A stretch of 64,000 bases of DNA, from NCBI GenBank assembly GCA_040779345.1, contig JBFONU010000004.1, forward strand, positions 222,836 to 286,835, given 5' to 3'. Shown here one piece after another: positions 35,541 to 44,623 of this stretch. Position 1 is the first letter of the stretch. Every line of letters starts with the position of its first letter. The position numbers and the translations under genes are program-made. Below the pieces are notes generated by a model. The model ran no database searches. It was given only the letters and a program-made list of their open reading frames with translations, and was not told where the DNA came from. This stretch comes from Thalassotalea_H sp040779345 (lineage in GTDB: Bacteria > Pseudomonadota > Gammaproteobacteria > Enterobacterales > Alteromonadaceae).

Positions 35541-36245
35541 GTGAATATTCTATTTTTGTGTACCGCGAATATACAACGTAGCAAAACAGCAGAAGAAATA
35601 TTTCGTGCTGCTAATAGTGATCACGAGTATAAATCAGCTGGTTTAAGTTCCAAATATGTGCAAAAAGCTAACTCGACACTTTGCACCGAAGAGATGCTGA
35701 AATGGGCGGTTCGAATTTATGTGTTTGAACAGCAACACATTGACCGAATAAAAGAGCATACCGGGGTTGTGTATCTACCTAAAATAACCAACTTAAATAT
35801 TCCAGATAATTATCAATATTTTCAGCGAGAGCTTATTTTACTGTTATTGGAACGAGTTAAATTAGTAAGTTATGAGCACACTCCAATTATAAACCAAAGC
35901 GTAGCTTTCGATTTAGGGAGTAGACTCCTTGAAAAATGGGGTTGCACTACTATTCAGAAGCTAGCTATTTTGGGAATAGCTAAAGCTGACTTTACTCGCT
36001 ATCAAAAGAACTTAAGCGTAGTATCTTTAAATACTGAGCAACTCCAACGTCTTAGTTACCTAGCTAATATTCACCAGAGCCTTAAATGCGTTTTTTCTAA
36101 TCCAGAGAACGTGTATGGCTTTATGAACATGAGAAACAATAATTCATATTTTAATGGCAGAACTCCGCTATCGATCATAGCTACGGGTAAAGTCGACGAT
36201 TTTTCTGATGTATTTAAGTGTATTGATAGCATGGTAATTAGATAA
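35541..36245 (+). CDS. Low-molecular-weight tyrosine phosphatase fused to a Xre/MbcA/ParS domain
   Basis: About 234 residues from the GTG at 35541, with GAGGG 10 bases upstream; a GTG at 35535 would add two residues. Residues 1-110 follow a short LMW-phosphatase-like family: the P-loop CTANIQRS (CxxxxxRS), SAGLSS, EEMLKWAVRIYVFEQQHIDRI and LNIPDNYQYF with the acid Asp. From about residue 125 a Xre-type helix-turn-helix (LLEKWGCTTIQKLAILGIAKADF) and a DUF2384 tail (QRLSYLANIHQSLKCVF, then FNGRTPLSII) follow. The fusion is unusual: it pairs phosphatase chemistry with an antitoxin-like domain. It follows the short ParS-like gene. Confidence 0.72.
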   Translation: MNILFLCTANIQRSKTAEEIFRAANSDHEYKSAGLSSKYVQKANSTLCTEEMLKWAVRIYVFEQQHIDRIKEHTGVVYLPKITNLNIPDNYQYFQRELILLLLERVKLVSYEHTPIINQSVAFDLGSRLLEKWGCTTIQKLAILGIAKADFTRYQKNLSVVSLNTEQLQRLSYLANIHQSLKCVFSNPENVYGFMNMRNNNSYFNGRTPLSIIATGKVDDFSDVFKCIDSMVIR

Positions 36246-36272
36246 CAAAGGAGAATCTATCAGAATTATTTC

Positions 36273-38441
36273 TTATATTTTTAACAGATCTTGCAAGTAG
36301 CTGTTGCGCTTATTTGAGTTGCTTTCATTTCGTATTACTTGAGCAAAGTCATCAGAGTTCCCTACAATATGAACTTCACTTTCAGCTCTAGTGATTGCTG
36401 TATACAGCCACGATCGGTCAACAATGCGTCCTTTCTGAAACGCAATAATGATACGAGGAAACTGTGAGCCCTGAGCCTTATGAAGGGTAATTGCATAACC
36501 AAGCTCCATACAATCTAGTATCGATTGATCAATTTCTATCGTTTCCCCTGTATCAAGCGTTACTTTTCCAAAATTATTAGCCGTTGGCTCAACACTACTT
36601 AAAATACCAAGAGAGCCATTTTGAATTCCTTTTTCATAATGGTTTTGAGTAAACAGAATAGGATCGCACAATCGCAAATTCTGGAAATAGCTTTCTCCGT
36701 GTATTTCAAATTTAAGTAAGCTGCCTTCGGGATTAGTTGTAAGCTGAGTAAGTTTATTTATATCAGAGACTAACTGTTTTGTTGGAGCGATAATACGGCT
36801 ATTTTCTGGTGAGCGCTGATATAATTCACAACAAACCTGAGCAATATTGTTCTTGTCTGTTTCATGAAAAAAAATAGAACCAGTTGAAATATGAGCAGGT
36901 ACTTCTCCTTGATTAACTAGGCAGGAATACTCTGGTATTCCCGAGCTACCTTCTTGACGTTTCACAATCTCAAGTATTGTATTCGCAATTTTCTTGGCTA
37001 GAACAATATCAGCTAATAACTTTCCGCATCCTATTGGTGGCAGCTGATCTGGGTCGCCTGAAAAAACAATCCTTACCGATGGGTGAATATGATTTACTAT
37101 ACGGTACATTGTCGGTAGATCGATCATGCTTGCTTCGTCTATTACCAACAAATGATCTTGGTGCGATAAATTTGGAGCAATATTGTCTCGTCTCAATAAG
37201 GCTGCAATTGTAGAAGTTTTAAAGCCCACGGATTCATGTAAACGCATTGCAGCTCTTCCACTAAGTGCCACAGCATGTATTTCAAAACCCATTTGATGAT
37301 AAGCGTCTAGTACAGCTCTAAGCACTGTAGTTTTACCTGTACCGGCACCACCTGTAATACAGCTTACTGCATTATATAGACAACGGATAACAGCTTCGGC
37401 TTGTCCTTCCGTCAATTCATAAGGTGATTCTGCAATCGCATTAAGATAAGCTAGCTCTACTTGCTTATCATAAAAAGATGTTTGTATTGCTAGTGACTTT
37501 AGCCGCTTAGCTACAACATTTTCCATTAACAGCTGGGCTGTTGGATGATAACTTCCCGTATCTGGGTTGAGAATGTACTGCGCTCGGTCATAACCCGCTT
37601 TAAAAGCTGCATTAACAAGCTCATTACTTTTCAAAAACTTGGCTAATCTAGGCCGTAAATTATCCTGCGAAGTATATGTGTGACCTTTTTCAATTTCTTT
37701 TCGAATAGCCATTTCTATGGCTGCACTTAAACGTCTGTGATCACTTAGCTCAACTTGAAAGCTCAACGCTGGATTTGTGGCTATTTGGTCAATATCACTA
37801 AATGACATACCAAATCCAACCAATGCAAACGGGTTAGCCTTTATGGATTCGATAGATTTTTCACCATGATGCTTTATTAAACGCTGTTGAACACTTGTAG
37901 GTATACTATGCTCTGACATCCAGTTACAAAATGCTAAATTTTTATATTTTGAATAGCCCTTAAACAGGGTATCAATAGACTCATCACTCAGAATACTTTT
38001 AAGCTTTTTTCTTACATGAGCTGTATCATCTTTCAATTCTGAATGAATGTTTTTGCCCAATAAGTTCCATACCGCTCTAGCTTTAGATTCTCCGATACCT
38101 TTAAAGTCAGCATTACTAGCTATAAATCGAATTAGTTGCTCTCCATTATTTGGCAAAGTGCATTTAGTTTGAACTGGTGACTTATAGGTATGCTGTTGCA
38201 TTATGTAGTCGCCGATATCCATGTCTTCAACCAGCTTATTGCCTTTAACATACCAATGCTGGCCTATTTCCGGTTGTATAGGGAGATAATCGGGGTTTAC
38301 TTTGATCGTAACGTAATATTTACCACTATTTTTTTTATATGAGCCTTTATTAAGAGGAACACCACTAAAAATAACGATATTTTTCGATGAAAGTGGGATG
38401 CTAGTTACTCTAAAAAAATCTTCATACTCTACAGGGTTCAT
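36273..38441 (-). CDS. RecD-like SF1 helicase of the recombinase module
   Basis: 722 residues. A helix-hairpin-helix-like stretch (FKGIGESKARAVWNLLG) is followed by the SF1B motor: Walker A TGGAGTGKTT, motif II VIDEASMID, motif III FSGDPDQLPPIG and the C-terminal ITLHKAQGSQFPRI and TAITRAE. This matches RecD2/TraA-like DNA helicases. Its ATG overlaps the stop of the upstream 150-residue gene by 4 bases, making it the last member of the six-gene recombinase operon. It may unwind or process the circular island DNA during transfer or integration. Confidence 0.85.
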   Translation of the reverse strand: MNPVEYEDFFRVTSIPLSSKNIVIFSGVPLNKGSYKKNSGKYYVTIKVNPDYLPIQPEIGQHWYVKGNKLVEDMDIGDYIMQQHTYKSPVQTKCTLPNNGEQLIRFIASNADFKGIGESKARAVWNLLGKNIHSELKDDTAHVRKKLKSILSDESIDTLFKGYSKYKNLAFCNWMSEHSIPTSVQQRLIKHHGEKSIESIKANPFALVGFGMSFSDIDQIATNPALSFQVELSDHRRLSAAIEMAIRKEIEKGHTYTSQDNLRPRLAKFLKSNELVNAAFKAGYDRAQYILNPDTGSYHPTAQLLMENVVAKRLKSLAIQTSFYDKQVELAYLNAIAESPYELTEGQAEAVIRCLYNAVSCITGGAGTGKTTVLRAVLDAYHQMGFEIHAVALSGRAAMRLHESVGFKTSTIAALLRRDNIAPNLSHQDHLLVIDEASMIDLPTMYRIVNHIHPSVRIVFSGDPDQLPPIGCGKLLADIVLAKKIANTILEIVKRQEGSSGIPEYSCLVNQGEVPAHISTGSIFFHETDKNNIAQVCCELYQRSPENSRIIAPTKQLVSDINKLTQLTTNPEGSLLKFEIHGESYFQNLRLCDPILFTQNHYEKGIQNGSLGILSSVEPTANNFGKVTLDTGETIEIDQSILDCMELGYAITLHKAQGSQFPRIIIAFQKGRIVDRSWLYTAITRAESEVHIVGNSDDFAQVIRNESNSNKRNSYLQDLLKI

Positions 38442-38890
38442 CTAGGCATAAACCCCATTTCAGAGATTGTTTCAGTGAGCTCACCATACCTTTCAAGTTG
38501 ATTTTTTAAGCCTTTTATTACTGATTTTAATTCAATGTTTTCAGCCTCTAGTAAAGCAAGGCGCTTGGAATTTAATCTACTTAGATTGTCAGAGCTGTCA
38601 TATTCTTTTGATTTAATATCTGTTTCTTTACCACTATCTGTCAGTTGAGGAAGTATGTTTCTTTTTCTTAGATCATCCTCTAATGCTTTAAGTTCTCTTT
38701 TCAAGTTAGGGTTTTGAGTTAGAGCCGACTTACCACACCCCGTTGCCTTTGATAATTCACTTCGATTTAATTTACCATCACGTGCTATTTGTTTAAAATC
38801 GTCATCACTTTGCGTGGCTACCCATACCCTAAATTTATCTAGATTTTGTTGCGCCGCTTGCTGCCCATTTATTCCTTTTGCAGTAGCCAC
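38438..38890 (-). CDS. Small HTH/coiled-coil protein of the recombinase module
   Basis: 150 residues. The N-terminal half (KGINGQQAAQQNLDKFRVWV, then KLNRSELSKATGCGKSALTQN) looks like a DNA-binding helix-turn-helix. The C-terminal part (about 100-145) is a heptad-rich coiled coil. I recall similar small proteins beside recombinases in gammaproteobacterial islands (VPA1267-like), but this is from memory. It shares a base with the preceding gene and overlaps the helicase, so it is translated as part of the module. It may bind the attachment sites or steer recombinase direction. Confidence 0.72.
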   Translation of the reverse strand: MATAKGINGQQAAQQNLDKFRVWVATQSDDDFKQIARDGKLNRSELSKATGCGKSALTQNPNLKRELKALEDDLRKRNILPQLTDSGKETDIKSKEYDSSDNLSRLNSKRLALLEAENIELKSVIKGLKNQLERYGELTETISEMGFMPR

Positions 38891-39327
38891 TACGCACCTC
38901 CAGTTTTACGCTTAATTTCGATTAATGGCTGCTCTAACATATCTATCGCATCATCGAGTGTCTCCATACGAATTCCATTTTGATATGCATTATATTGCCA
39001 AAGAATAAATCGCTGTTCATAAGCTTCTATTTTCATCTCAGCTCTATTCAATTCAGCTTCCAGACTTAAAATTTGGTTATTTAAATACTCAACATCACTA
39101 TTTTGTTTAGAGTCATCTTGAACCTCTTCACGCAAGGCTCTTTGACGTGCAGTAAATGCTTTTTGGATAATTTCATAACTTGATAATGCTTGTCGCGTAA
39201 CGCTATCAAGCTCAAGCATTTTTATAACCTCCTTACACAATAAGGGCCAAGTAAGTTTGCCTTTCCATGTATCAATTAGGTGGACAATATCAATTATATT
39301 CTCCGCTGTTATTACGATTTTAGGCAT
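38890..39327 (-). CDS. Small coiled-coil protein of the recombinase module
   Basis: 145 residues. The N-terminal region is helical (AENIIDIVHLIDTWKGKLTWPLLCKEV) and the central part (about 70-115) is a coiled coil (VEYLNNQILSLEAELNRAEMKIEAYEQR). I do not recognise a family. Two bases separate it from the 681-residue recombinase and it shares one base with the next gene. The position recalls the small TnpC partner of Tn554-type recombinases, but similarity was not tested. Confidence 0.68.
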   Translation of the reverse strand: MPKIVITAENIIDIVHLIDTWKGKLTWPLLCKEVIKMLELDSVTRQALSSYEIIQKAFTARQRALREEVQDDSKQNSDVEYLNNQILSLEAELNRAEMKIEAYEQRFILWQYNAYQNGIRMETLDDAIDMLEQPLIEIKRKTGGA

Positions 39328-39329
39328 AA

Positions 39330-41375
39330 TTACAGCTCCATTATTTTGAAAATATCATCAGGAACATCTAAATCAGCAGGTTGCTTAATATCATTAGCTA
39401 GCCCTTTATCTCGGAGCATTTCTTTAACAGGAGAAGGGTCGTATTCTTCAGGCATTCTGATGACCGCACCCTCAGGAATATTTTCATTCTCAAGTAAGCT
39501 GATTTTTGTACGGATATGAGTTATTCGCCAAATATGACTACTAACCCAACGATCAGCTCCAAATACACCTGCACCTTCATCTTTTATCGCTTTACTTAAC
39601 TGAGCTTTAACTTCAGTCTCTCTTTTTTTAAGTAACTGCAAGGAGTCACTAAAACCCTTGATACACACTAATTCTTTACATGTTTCGCAGTCACCATTGC
39701 TCTGGCAGGGTAATATTGCATAATCATGCTCACAGATACCAAGCTCTGTAACAATTGCAGAACCAGGCAAGCTTTTCCCCAAATCAACAAATGAGATAGG
39801 AAGTCGATTTTTGATTTTTTCCAGTACATTTGCGTCTTCCGGTATCATTAGATTTGCGGTTTGTTCAGCTTTCTCTGCTTCTGGTCGATTATCATATTTT
39901 CTGTTATCGCTTACTTGAGCTCGTCCCGCCCAGTTTGCTAAGTGAAGCTCTCCCATACCTCCATCTTCACTCATTGTACTTAACCAATGTCGTGCACAAT
40001 GTGTATTCAATTTTATAGACTCACCACTTTTTAAACTAAATCCATGTTTTGCCCATAAAGTACGATCACCTTTTGCATCTTTTTCAACAAAACGATCGTT
40101 TACGTGATTAACCGTAGGTAAAGAAAATGAAAAACCACGAGGATTGAAATCTGCATGGAACTCATTTTCACGATGAAGCAATAGTGCCTCAGAAGCTTTT
40201 ACATTTTTATTCTTATCAACATAAGGCCAGTTTGGAAATTTACGAGTGTATTTCTTATATTCATGAGCCCCTAATGCTCGATAAGATATATTTCCATTAG
40301 TTTCGTTATATAGTTCAGTTAACCATATGGCACCACTATTAAAGTTGGCATAATCTGTTGATATAGTTGCATTAAATTGCTCTATTGATAATGCATCATC
40401 TAGTGAAAAGCCTGCTGGTGTGATACACCCTGAATGTATGTTAAATTGCTTTGGGTTTTCTTCTGCAAATTTTGCAGCTTCGCGAGCTGGCTTTCCAATT
40501 CGTTTTAATCGTTCAACCGCTTCGACTACCACATCTTCTATTTCAGTTGGCACCCATTTAATCTTCGCTTTGCCTTTTTTAGCGGCCACCCAACGAATGC
40601 CTAGCTTTTCTACTCCGGCCCGGTTTTCTTCCCACTCCAGGCAGTTAACAGGTAACTCAAACTCTTCAGAACATCTGCTAGGTGCGCACATCAAAAGTGC
40701 AAATATTGCTGTAAAATATTCAGCTTCTACTCCTAACATTGGAGCCTTACTAAATATATCAGCAACAAGCATCATTTCTTCGTTGGTTGGCATTTTTTCT
40801 TGTCGGCATTCATCTCCTTTTTCATCAACTGCGATTGTTAAATCTTTTTTCTTAGGATATGGATTAGACCATTCAGGCACCCCTGGAGCGATCAATTGTT
40901 TTCGACAAAACTTTAATATTATCTCCATTTGATAGCCTGCTTTATTTCGTGCAGTAGAATCAGATAGTTGCCTGTGGAACACCTCATTTAGACGAGCTAA
41001 AACAGTTCCATCAATGCGTAATATATCAGCCTCTCCTACGCCTAAAATTAGTGCTTCTTCGAGTATACGAATTGCTTCCATATGTCTTTGTAAATTGGAA
41101 ACGGGATTGTCGGTGTATACATTTTTTATGTATGCTTTAGCAAAGTCGATAAATGGTGATGAAAGAGGTTCAAAATGGTATGAATTTGACGGCTTTAAAT
41201 TAGTTGAAAACCGTGCAACAACCTTGCGAGTATTCTTATACGTATACCAATTATCTTCTAGCCAATTATCAGATCCAAATGCAATCAAATGGTTACGGCA
41301 GTTTTCAATAAAGGCCAATAAGTTTTGTTCTGCTGTCAACTCAGATTTTGCCTTGAACCTTACAACGTTAGTCAT
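39330..41375 (-). CDS. Tyrosine recombinase, large (third of three)
   Basis: 681 residues. The catalytic core lies in the middle: first Arg in LMCAPSRCSEEFELP, then HCARHWLS (HxxRH) and WAGRAQVSDNRKYDNRP, where the Tyr is the expected nucleophile. A cysteine cluster follows (CEHDYAILPCQSNGDCETCKELVC), possibly zinc-binding, and then a charged tail. It overlaps the 529-residue recombinase by 8 bases. With the other two it probably forms a multi-subunit integrase for the island. It is longer than a typical phage integrase. Confidence 0.83.
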   Translation of the reverse strand: MTNVVRFKAKSELTAEQNLLAFIENCRNHLIAFGSDNWLEDNWYTYKNTRKVVARFSTNLKPSNSYHFEPLSSPFIDFAKAYIKNVYTDNPVSNLQRHMEAIRILEEALILGVGEADILRIDGTVLARLNEVFHRQLSDSTARNKAGYQMEIILKFCRKQLIAPGVPEWSNPYPKKKDLTIAVDEKGDECRQEKMPTNEEMMLVADIFSKAPMLGVEAEYFTAIFALLMCAPSRCSEEFELPVNCLEWEENRAGVEKLGIRWVAAKKGKAKIKWVPTEIEDVVVEAVERLKRIGKPAREAAKFAEENPKQFNIHSGCITPAGFSLDDALSIEQFNATISTDYANFNSGAIWLTELYNETNGNISYRALGAHEYKKYTRKFPNWPYVDKNKNVKASEALLLHRENEFHADFNPRGFSFSLPTVNHVNDRFVEKDAKGDRTLWAKHGFSLKSGESIKLNTHCARHWLSTMSEDGGMGELHLANWAGRAQVSDNRKYDNRPEAEKAEQTANLMIPEDANVLEKIKNRLPISFVDLGKSLPGSAIVTELGICEHDYAILPCQSNGDCETCKELVCIKGFSDSLQLLKKRETEVKAQLSKAIKDEGAGVFGADRWVSSHIWRITHIRTKISLLENENIPEGAVIRMPEEYDPSPVKEMLRDKGLANDIKQPADLDVPDDIFKIMEL

Positions 41376-42957
41376 TATTGGTTTCCCCTGTTTGATTCTG
41401 GTTCATTTCAGCGCAAGCTTGCACAACCCATTCAACGGCAAGAATCAAAGTGTCTTTAGTGGATGCATATTCTTCACTTTTCGTTGCTTTTAACCTCGCT
41501 TCTTTTTCTTTGTATAGACTTTCCAGAAACTTCTCATGAGGTGCATCCAGCAAAGGTCTAAATTTTTCACATACATAGCAAGATTCATAACCTTTAACGC
41601 AAAAATCATTCGTTCCACATGCACCAACTACGTCATTATCTTTATTTGGTATTTTGGCGGTAGGATCGTCACCGCGTTCACCATCGGCACTATTGCAAAT
41701 AATCTCCCCTTTAAAAGCTCTCGCAAATGGCGCTAACTGTTTACCGACAGCCTGGTCAATATAGGTCACTGTATCCGCTGTGTTCTCCGTATAAACCATA
41801 ACGTTTTGTGTATCTGAATGGTCTAATGCCTCAGCTATTACCGCAGCACTAATCCCCTTACGTCCGAGGTTTGTGCCACGAGTACGACGAAAGCGCCTTG
41901 CTGAAAGGTAAATTCGATCACCTGTTCGCTCACTAATAGCTTCATGATGAATATTTACTGCTCTCATAAAATTGTCACGAAGCTGAATTGTCGAACTATG
42001 AAGTAGATCTGTTTTTAACAAGTCATCTAATTTAATTGGCTCTTTTGAACTAGAGAAAATTTGTTGAGTAATACTCCAGTCAACGAATAATGGAGTTAAG
42101 GTTTTTTGAAGCGGACCCAATTTTAAGCCATACGCTTTACTTAATTTCTTTTGTTGAGCTTTACTTAAATTCAATAGAGTAAGATACAATTCTTCCGTTA
42201 TTGCTACACGTTTAAAAGCTTGCCTAAAGCCTACACCCTGTTGTTTCGCTCTCGGCACATTAAGGTAGTAATTTGATGTGTTTTCACCCTCTGATTGCTC
42301 TTTGATAATATCTTGAGCTTTAAGTTGACGAAGTTGAATTGCTCTTCTAGCTGTTGCTTGCAGAGTTGAAAGATAAGAATAACAATCGAATGAAATGAGA
42401 TCTTCAGCAAATAATCGAACTAACTCACTGGCAATAGCCAGTTGCTCATTCTGACTGAACCCACCATATAATGGGCATCGATTGGCTATGGCAACTCCTT
42501 TAACAGAACCTTTTAAACGCATTCCTTCTAATACATCTACAACCGATTGTGTAATGCCAGAGTAGCCATAGTCATACCAACTAATTAAAAAGCTTCGAAG
42601 CGAGCCCAAATACCATTCATTTTCATCATTAAGCATTCCGCGCCAGTTACGTATAACATTGTCATTTACTTCTTTGGATCCAGTATCACGGATCATTCGT
42701 TGGAATCGCAGATACATATTAGAAGTATGGCCAACAGAATACTCTTCGGCGTATCTTGCTAAGGTTCTTTTAAAGCCTTTTAACGTTTTTGGCTTAATCG
42801 CTAAAACATCAGGCTGAAAGCTAATTTTAGTTTCTTTGTTTAATATCCATACATTACTGTTAGTATTAAATGTATACCCGTCTCTTGATATTCTATAGGA
42901 AGAGTTAAGGGTCGATATTGCTCTGCTTTCATTATTTGTCAATGTTAAATCACTCAT
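41368..42957 (-). CDS. Tyrosine recombinase (second of three)
   Basis: 529 residues. An N-terminal core-binding region (about 30-150) is followed by the catalytic domain: first Arg in QATARRAIQLRQLK, then ARRFRRTRGTNLGR (Arg in place of the first His of HxxR), ALDHSDTQNVMVY with His and the nucleophile Tyr. A C-terminal cysteine cluster (CGTNDFCVKGYESCYVC) resembles that in the third recombinase. It overlaps both neighbours by 8 bases. Its missing first His is a common variant and does not prove loss of activity. Confidence 0.83.
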   Translation of the reverse strand: MSDLTLTNNESRAISTLNSSYRISRDGYTFNTNSNVWILNKETKISFQPDVLAIKPKTLKGFKRTLARYAEEYSVGHTSNMYLRFQRMIRDTGSKEVNDNVIRNWRGMLNDENEWYLGSLRSFLISWYDYGYSGITQSVVDVLEGMRLKGSVKGVAIANRCPLYGGFSQNEQLAIASELVRLFAEDLISFDCYSYLSTLQATARRAIQLRQLKAQDIIKEQSEGENTSNYYLNVPRAKQQGVGFRQAFKRVAITEELYLTLLNLSKAQQKKLSKAYGLKLGPLQKTLTPLFVDWSITQQIFSSSKEPIKLDDLLKTDLLHSSTIQLRDNFMRAVNIHHEAISERTGDRIYLSARRFRRTRGTNLGRKGISAAVIAEALDHSDTQNVMVYTENTADTVTYIDQAVGKQLAPFARAFKGEIICNSADGERGDDPTAKIPNKDNDVVGACGTNDFCVKGYESCYVCEKFRPLLDAPHEKFLESLYKEKEARLKATKSEEYASTKDTLILAVEWVVQACAEMNQNQTGETNND

Positions 42958-44266
42958 GGCAACCTCGACCTTTTCGGGCTTGTTCTACTTTTTCTTTTAA
43001 TTCATTTTGTTCAGTCAGAGATACCTCATTTGCTTTTTTCGCTATGTGGCGCTGGTTGTAGATGTCTCCAGATTTTTCACTGGAATGCCCCATGTAGTGC
43101 ATTCTCATTTTTGCTTCGCGACCACTATCTATATGTGTATAACCTTCAATATTCGCAGCCGCTAACTCGTTGTTAGCATCGACTTTTTCTGAAAACTCTT
43201 CGTTCCAATCATGTCTAAAAAAATGAGGATGAATTAAGCTAAATTTCTCATCTACTTTTTTCATCGTTGGTACGATAGTGTTATCAAAAGTCGAGGTAGA
43301 AATAGGGTCTCCTAGTGTTTCACCTTTTCTATGCACCACAAATAAATAAGGATGTTTATTTGCATTTGGCACTTTGCTTCGATAATCACCTATATAAGTA
43401 TTTAGTAGTTTAGCTGTCTCATCATCGATCCGAAGCATTCGCTCTTTCGTTTTTGCAACCGGTTGTTTATTTCTTGTGTCATTTTTGTCATCGTGTGTTC
43501 TTTTCACCCAGACGCACTTTTTATTTCCGTGTAACACCATGTGAGTTATTTTCAGTGACAGTAACTCTCCGCGTCTAATGGCCAGTTTCTTGAGTAAATG
43601 AAACATTAAGTGGTTTCTATAACGAACGCTTTCTACCGAGAATGGATTTTTAGGGTTGTCGTAATGTGCAACTTCCATAAATTCTTGGATTAATTCTTTT
43701 GGTATGTTTTTACTATTGACTTCATCTTTGACTTTTTTCCCTTTTCTTTTTGGTCTAGATTTTTTGAAGCGTTTTTCCATTATTTCAATCTTGTTGTTAA
43801 TGTTGGAGCTATTGATATGCTGTGTTGCAACCTTCGCTAAAAATATTAAGTACTCAATTACTGATGTCATCCGGTTGTAATGATGGTCGCTGCCAACAGA
43901 TGGCGTAACATCAATGAATTTAGGCGCTATATTCATTGATATGACTTTATTTTTCTTATTAGCTTTTTTGGAATATTTTTTTAAAGGGATATTTACTGCG
44001 AGGTAAGTTTTGAGCTCTTCAATATCTAAATCTGTGAGAAATTGGCCTTTTTGAAATTCAACATAAAGATCTCTTTGCTTTTCCTGCTGCCATTCTAAGA
44101 AATACTTAATATGATTAAGCTTATTCTCTATCGTTTGCGCTGCCCGAGATTCTGGCCTTAGTTTAGAGGTAACCCAAAGAGTGGTGTGAAAATGGGGGAA
44201 ACCATCATTACCCCAAAGTACTGGATATCTTTCACCATTTTGAAATTGTATTGTCTTTACGAACAT
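42950..44266 (-). CDS. Tyrosine recombinase (first of three)
   Basis: About 438 residues from the ATG at 44266, with GGGA 9 bases upstream; in-frame starts at 44275, 44305 and a TTG at 44323 are possible. The catalytic residues are complete: Arg in KKLAIRRGELLSLK, HFFRHDW, HYMGHSS and the Tyr in DIYNQRHI. An N-terminal SAM-like region (about 25-90) contacts core DNA. It is the promoter-proximal gene of the module and lies closest to the right boundary, the usual place for an integrase. It resembles the first gene of Gamma-Mobile-Trio or Tn554-like sets, without proof. Confidence 0.86.
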   Translation of the reverse strand: MFVKTIQFQNGERYPVLWGNDGFPHFHTTLWVTSKLRPESRAAQTIENKLNHIKYFLEWQQEKQRDLYVEFQKGQFLTDLDIEELKTYLAVNIPLKKYSKKANKKNKVISMNIAPKFIDVTPSVGSDHHYNRMTSVIEYLIFLAKVATQHINSSNINNKIEIMEKRFKKSRPKRKGKKVKDEVNSKNIPKELIQEFMEVAHYDNPKNPFSVESVRYRNHLMFHLLKKLAIRRGELLSLKITHMVLHGNKKCVWVKRTHDDKNDTRNKQPVAKTKERMLRIDDETAKLLNTYIGDYRSKVPNANKHPYLFVVHRKGETLGDPISTSTFDNTIVPTMKKVDEKFSLIHPHFFRHDWNEEFSEKVDANNELAAANIEGYTHIDSGREAKMRMHYMGHSSEKSGDIYNQRHIAKKANEVSLTEQNELKEKVEQARKGRGCHE

Positions 44267-44363
44267 TCTTAACATTCCCATGCAGCTAGACCTAAAAGCT
44301 AACATAAGAAAATTTGAAGTCAAAGACTGATATTTTCTATAAGTATATGATATAATTAGACTT

Positions 44364-44392
44364 ATTATACTGATTCAGCCTAAAAATGTCAA
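44364..44392 (-). promoter_or_regulatory. Consensus sigma-70 promoter of the recombinase operon
   Basis: On the minus strand TTGACA (44392-44387) and TATAAT (44369-44364) are exact consensus boxes 17 bp apart. It points at the recombinase genes, about 100 bp upstream of the chosen first start. So strong a promoter for integration genes suggests repression or constitutive expression; an AT-rich palindromic stretch follows. Confidence 0.85.
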
Positions 44393-44533
44393 TAGAGTTC
44401 GATTTTAGAACTATATGTATTGACCAAAATTCTGATCGCCAATCGAAATTCACTCACTCATTTTTTGTTTTATTTTTACAATTTTGTTTACGTTGATCCT
44501 ACTAATAGTTCGATATTTCATTATTTAAAAGTG

Positions 44534-44566
44534 TAAAAATAAAAAACCCAGCAAAAATGCTGGGTT
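44534..44566. repeat. Right island boundary repeat (attR)
   Basis: The partner of 18630-18662, identical at 31 of 33 positions. The two differing bases lie in the hairpin loop (AAAA here, ATTA on the left). It sits 57 bp beyond the ssb stop and is also the ssb terminator, so the crossover probably fell within or beside this hairpin. Confidence 0.75.
44535..44566 (-). terminator. Rho-independent terminator of ssb
   Basis: Read on the minus strand, a 9-bp stem (AACCCAGCA with TGCTGGGTT) is followed by six T residues, then ATTTTTA. It is the end of the ssb transcript and was duplicated on island entry. Confidence 0.88.
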
Positions 44567-44623
44567 CGTCATAATAACTTGTAAAATATGCGCTTAATTT
44601 AACACTTTTACATTTAACGTGAT

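Larger units (their letters stand above)
18630..44566. mobile_element. Integrated genomic island with three-recombinase module and defence cargo
   Basis: About 26 kb bounded by 33-bp direct repeats. It lies between two housekeeping genes, topB and ssb, which point at each other. The right end holds three overlapping tyrosine-recombinase genes and their promoter, the usual place for an element's own integration genes. The cargo is a type I restriction system with extra NTPases, a CBASS system, a phosphatase-ParS cassette and unknown genes. No conjugation, phage structural or replication-initiator genes are seen, so it is not an evident conjugative element or prophage. Module resembles multi-recombinase elements (Tn554-like, RIT, Gamma-Mobile-Trio islands); exact class not settled. 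Confidence 0.85.

Noticed and set aside
34274..38441. BREX system suggested by a BrxR-like regulator
   Set aside because: No PglX, PglZ, BrxC or BrxL-like protein is present; the regulator serves a type I restriction operon.
18630..44566. Prophage or conjugative element
   Set aside because: No capsid, tail, terminase, relaxase or mating-pair genes are seen.
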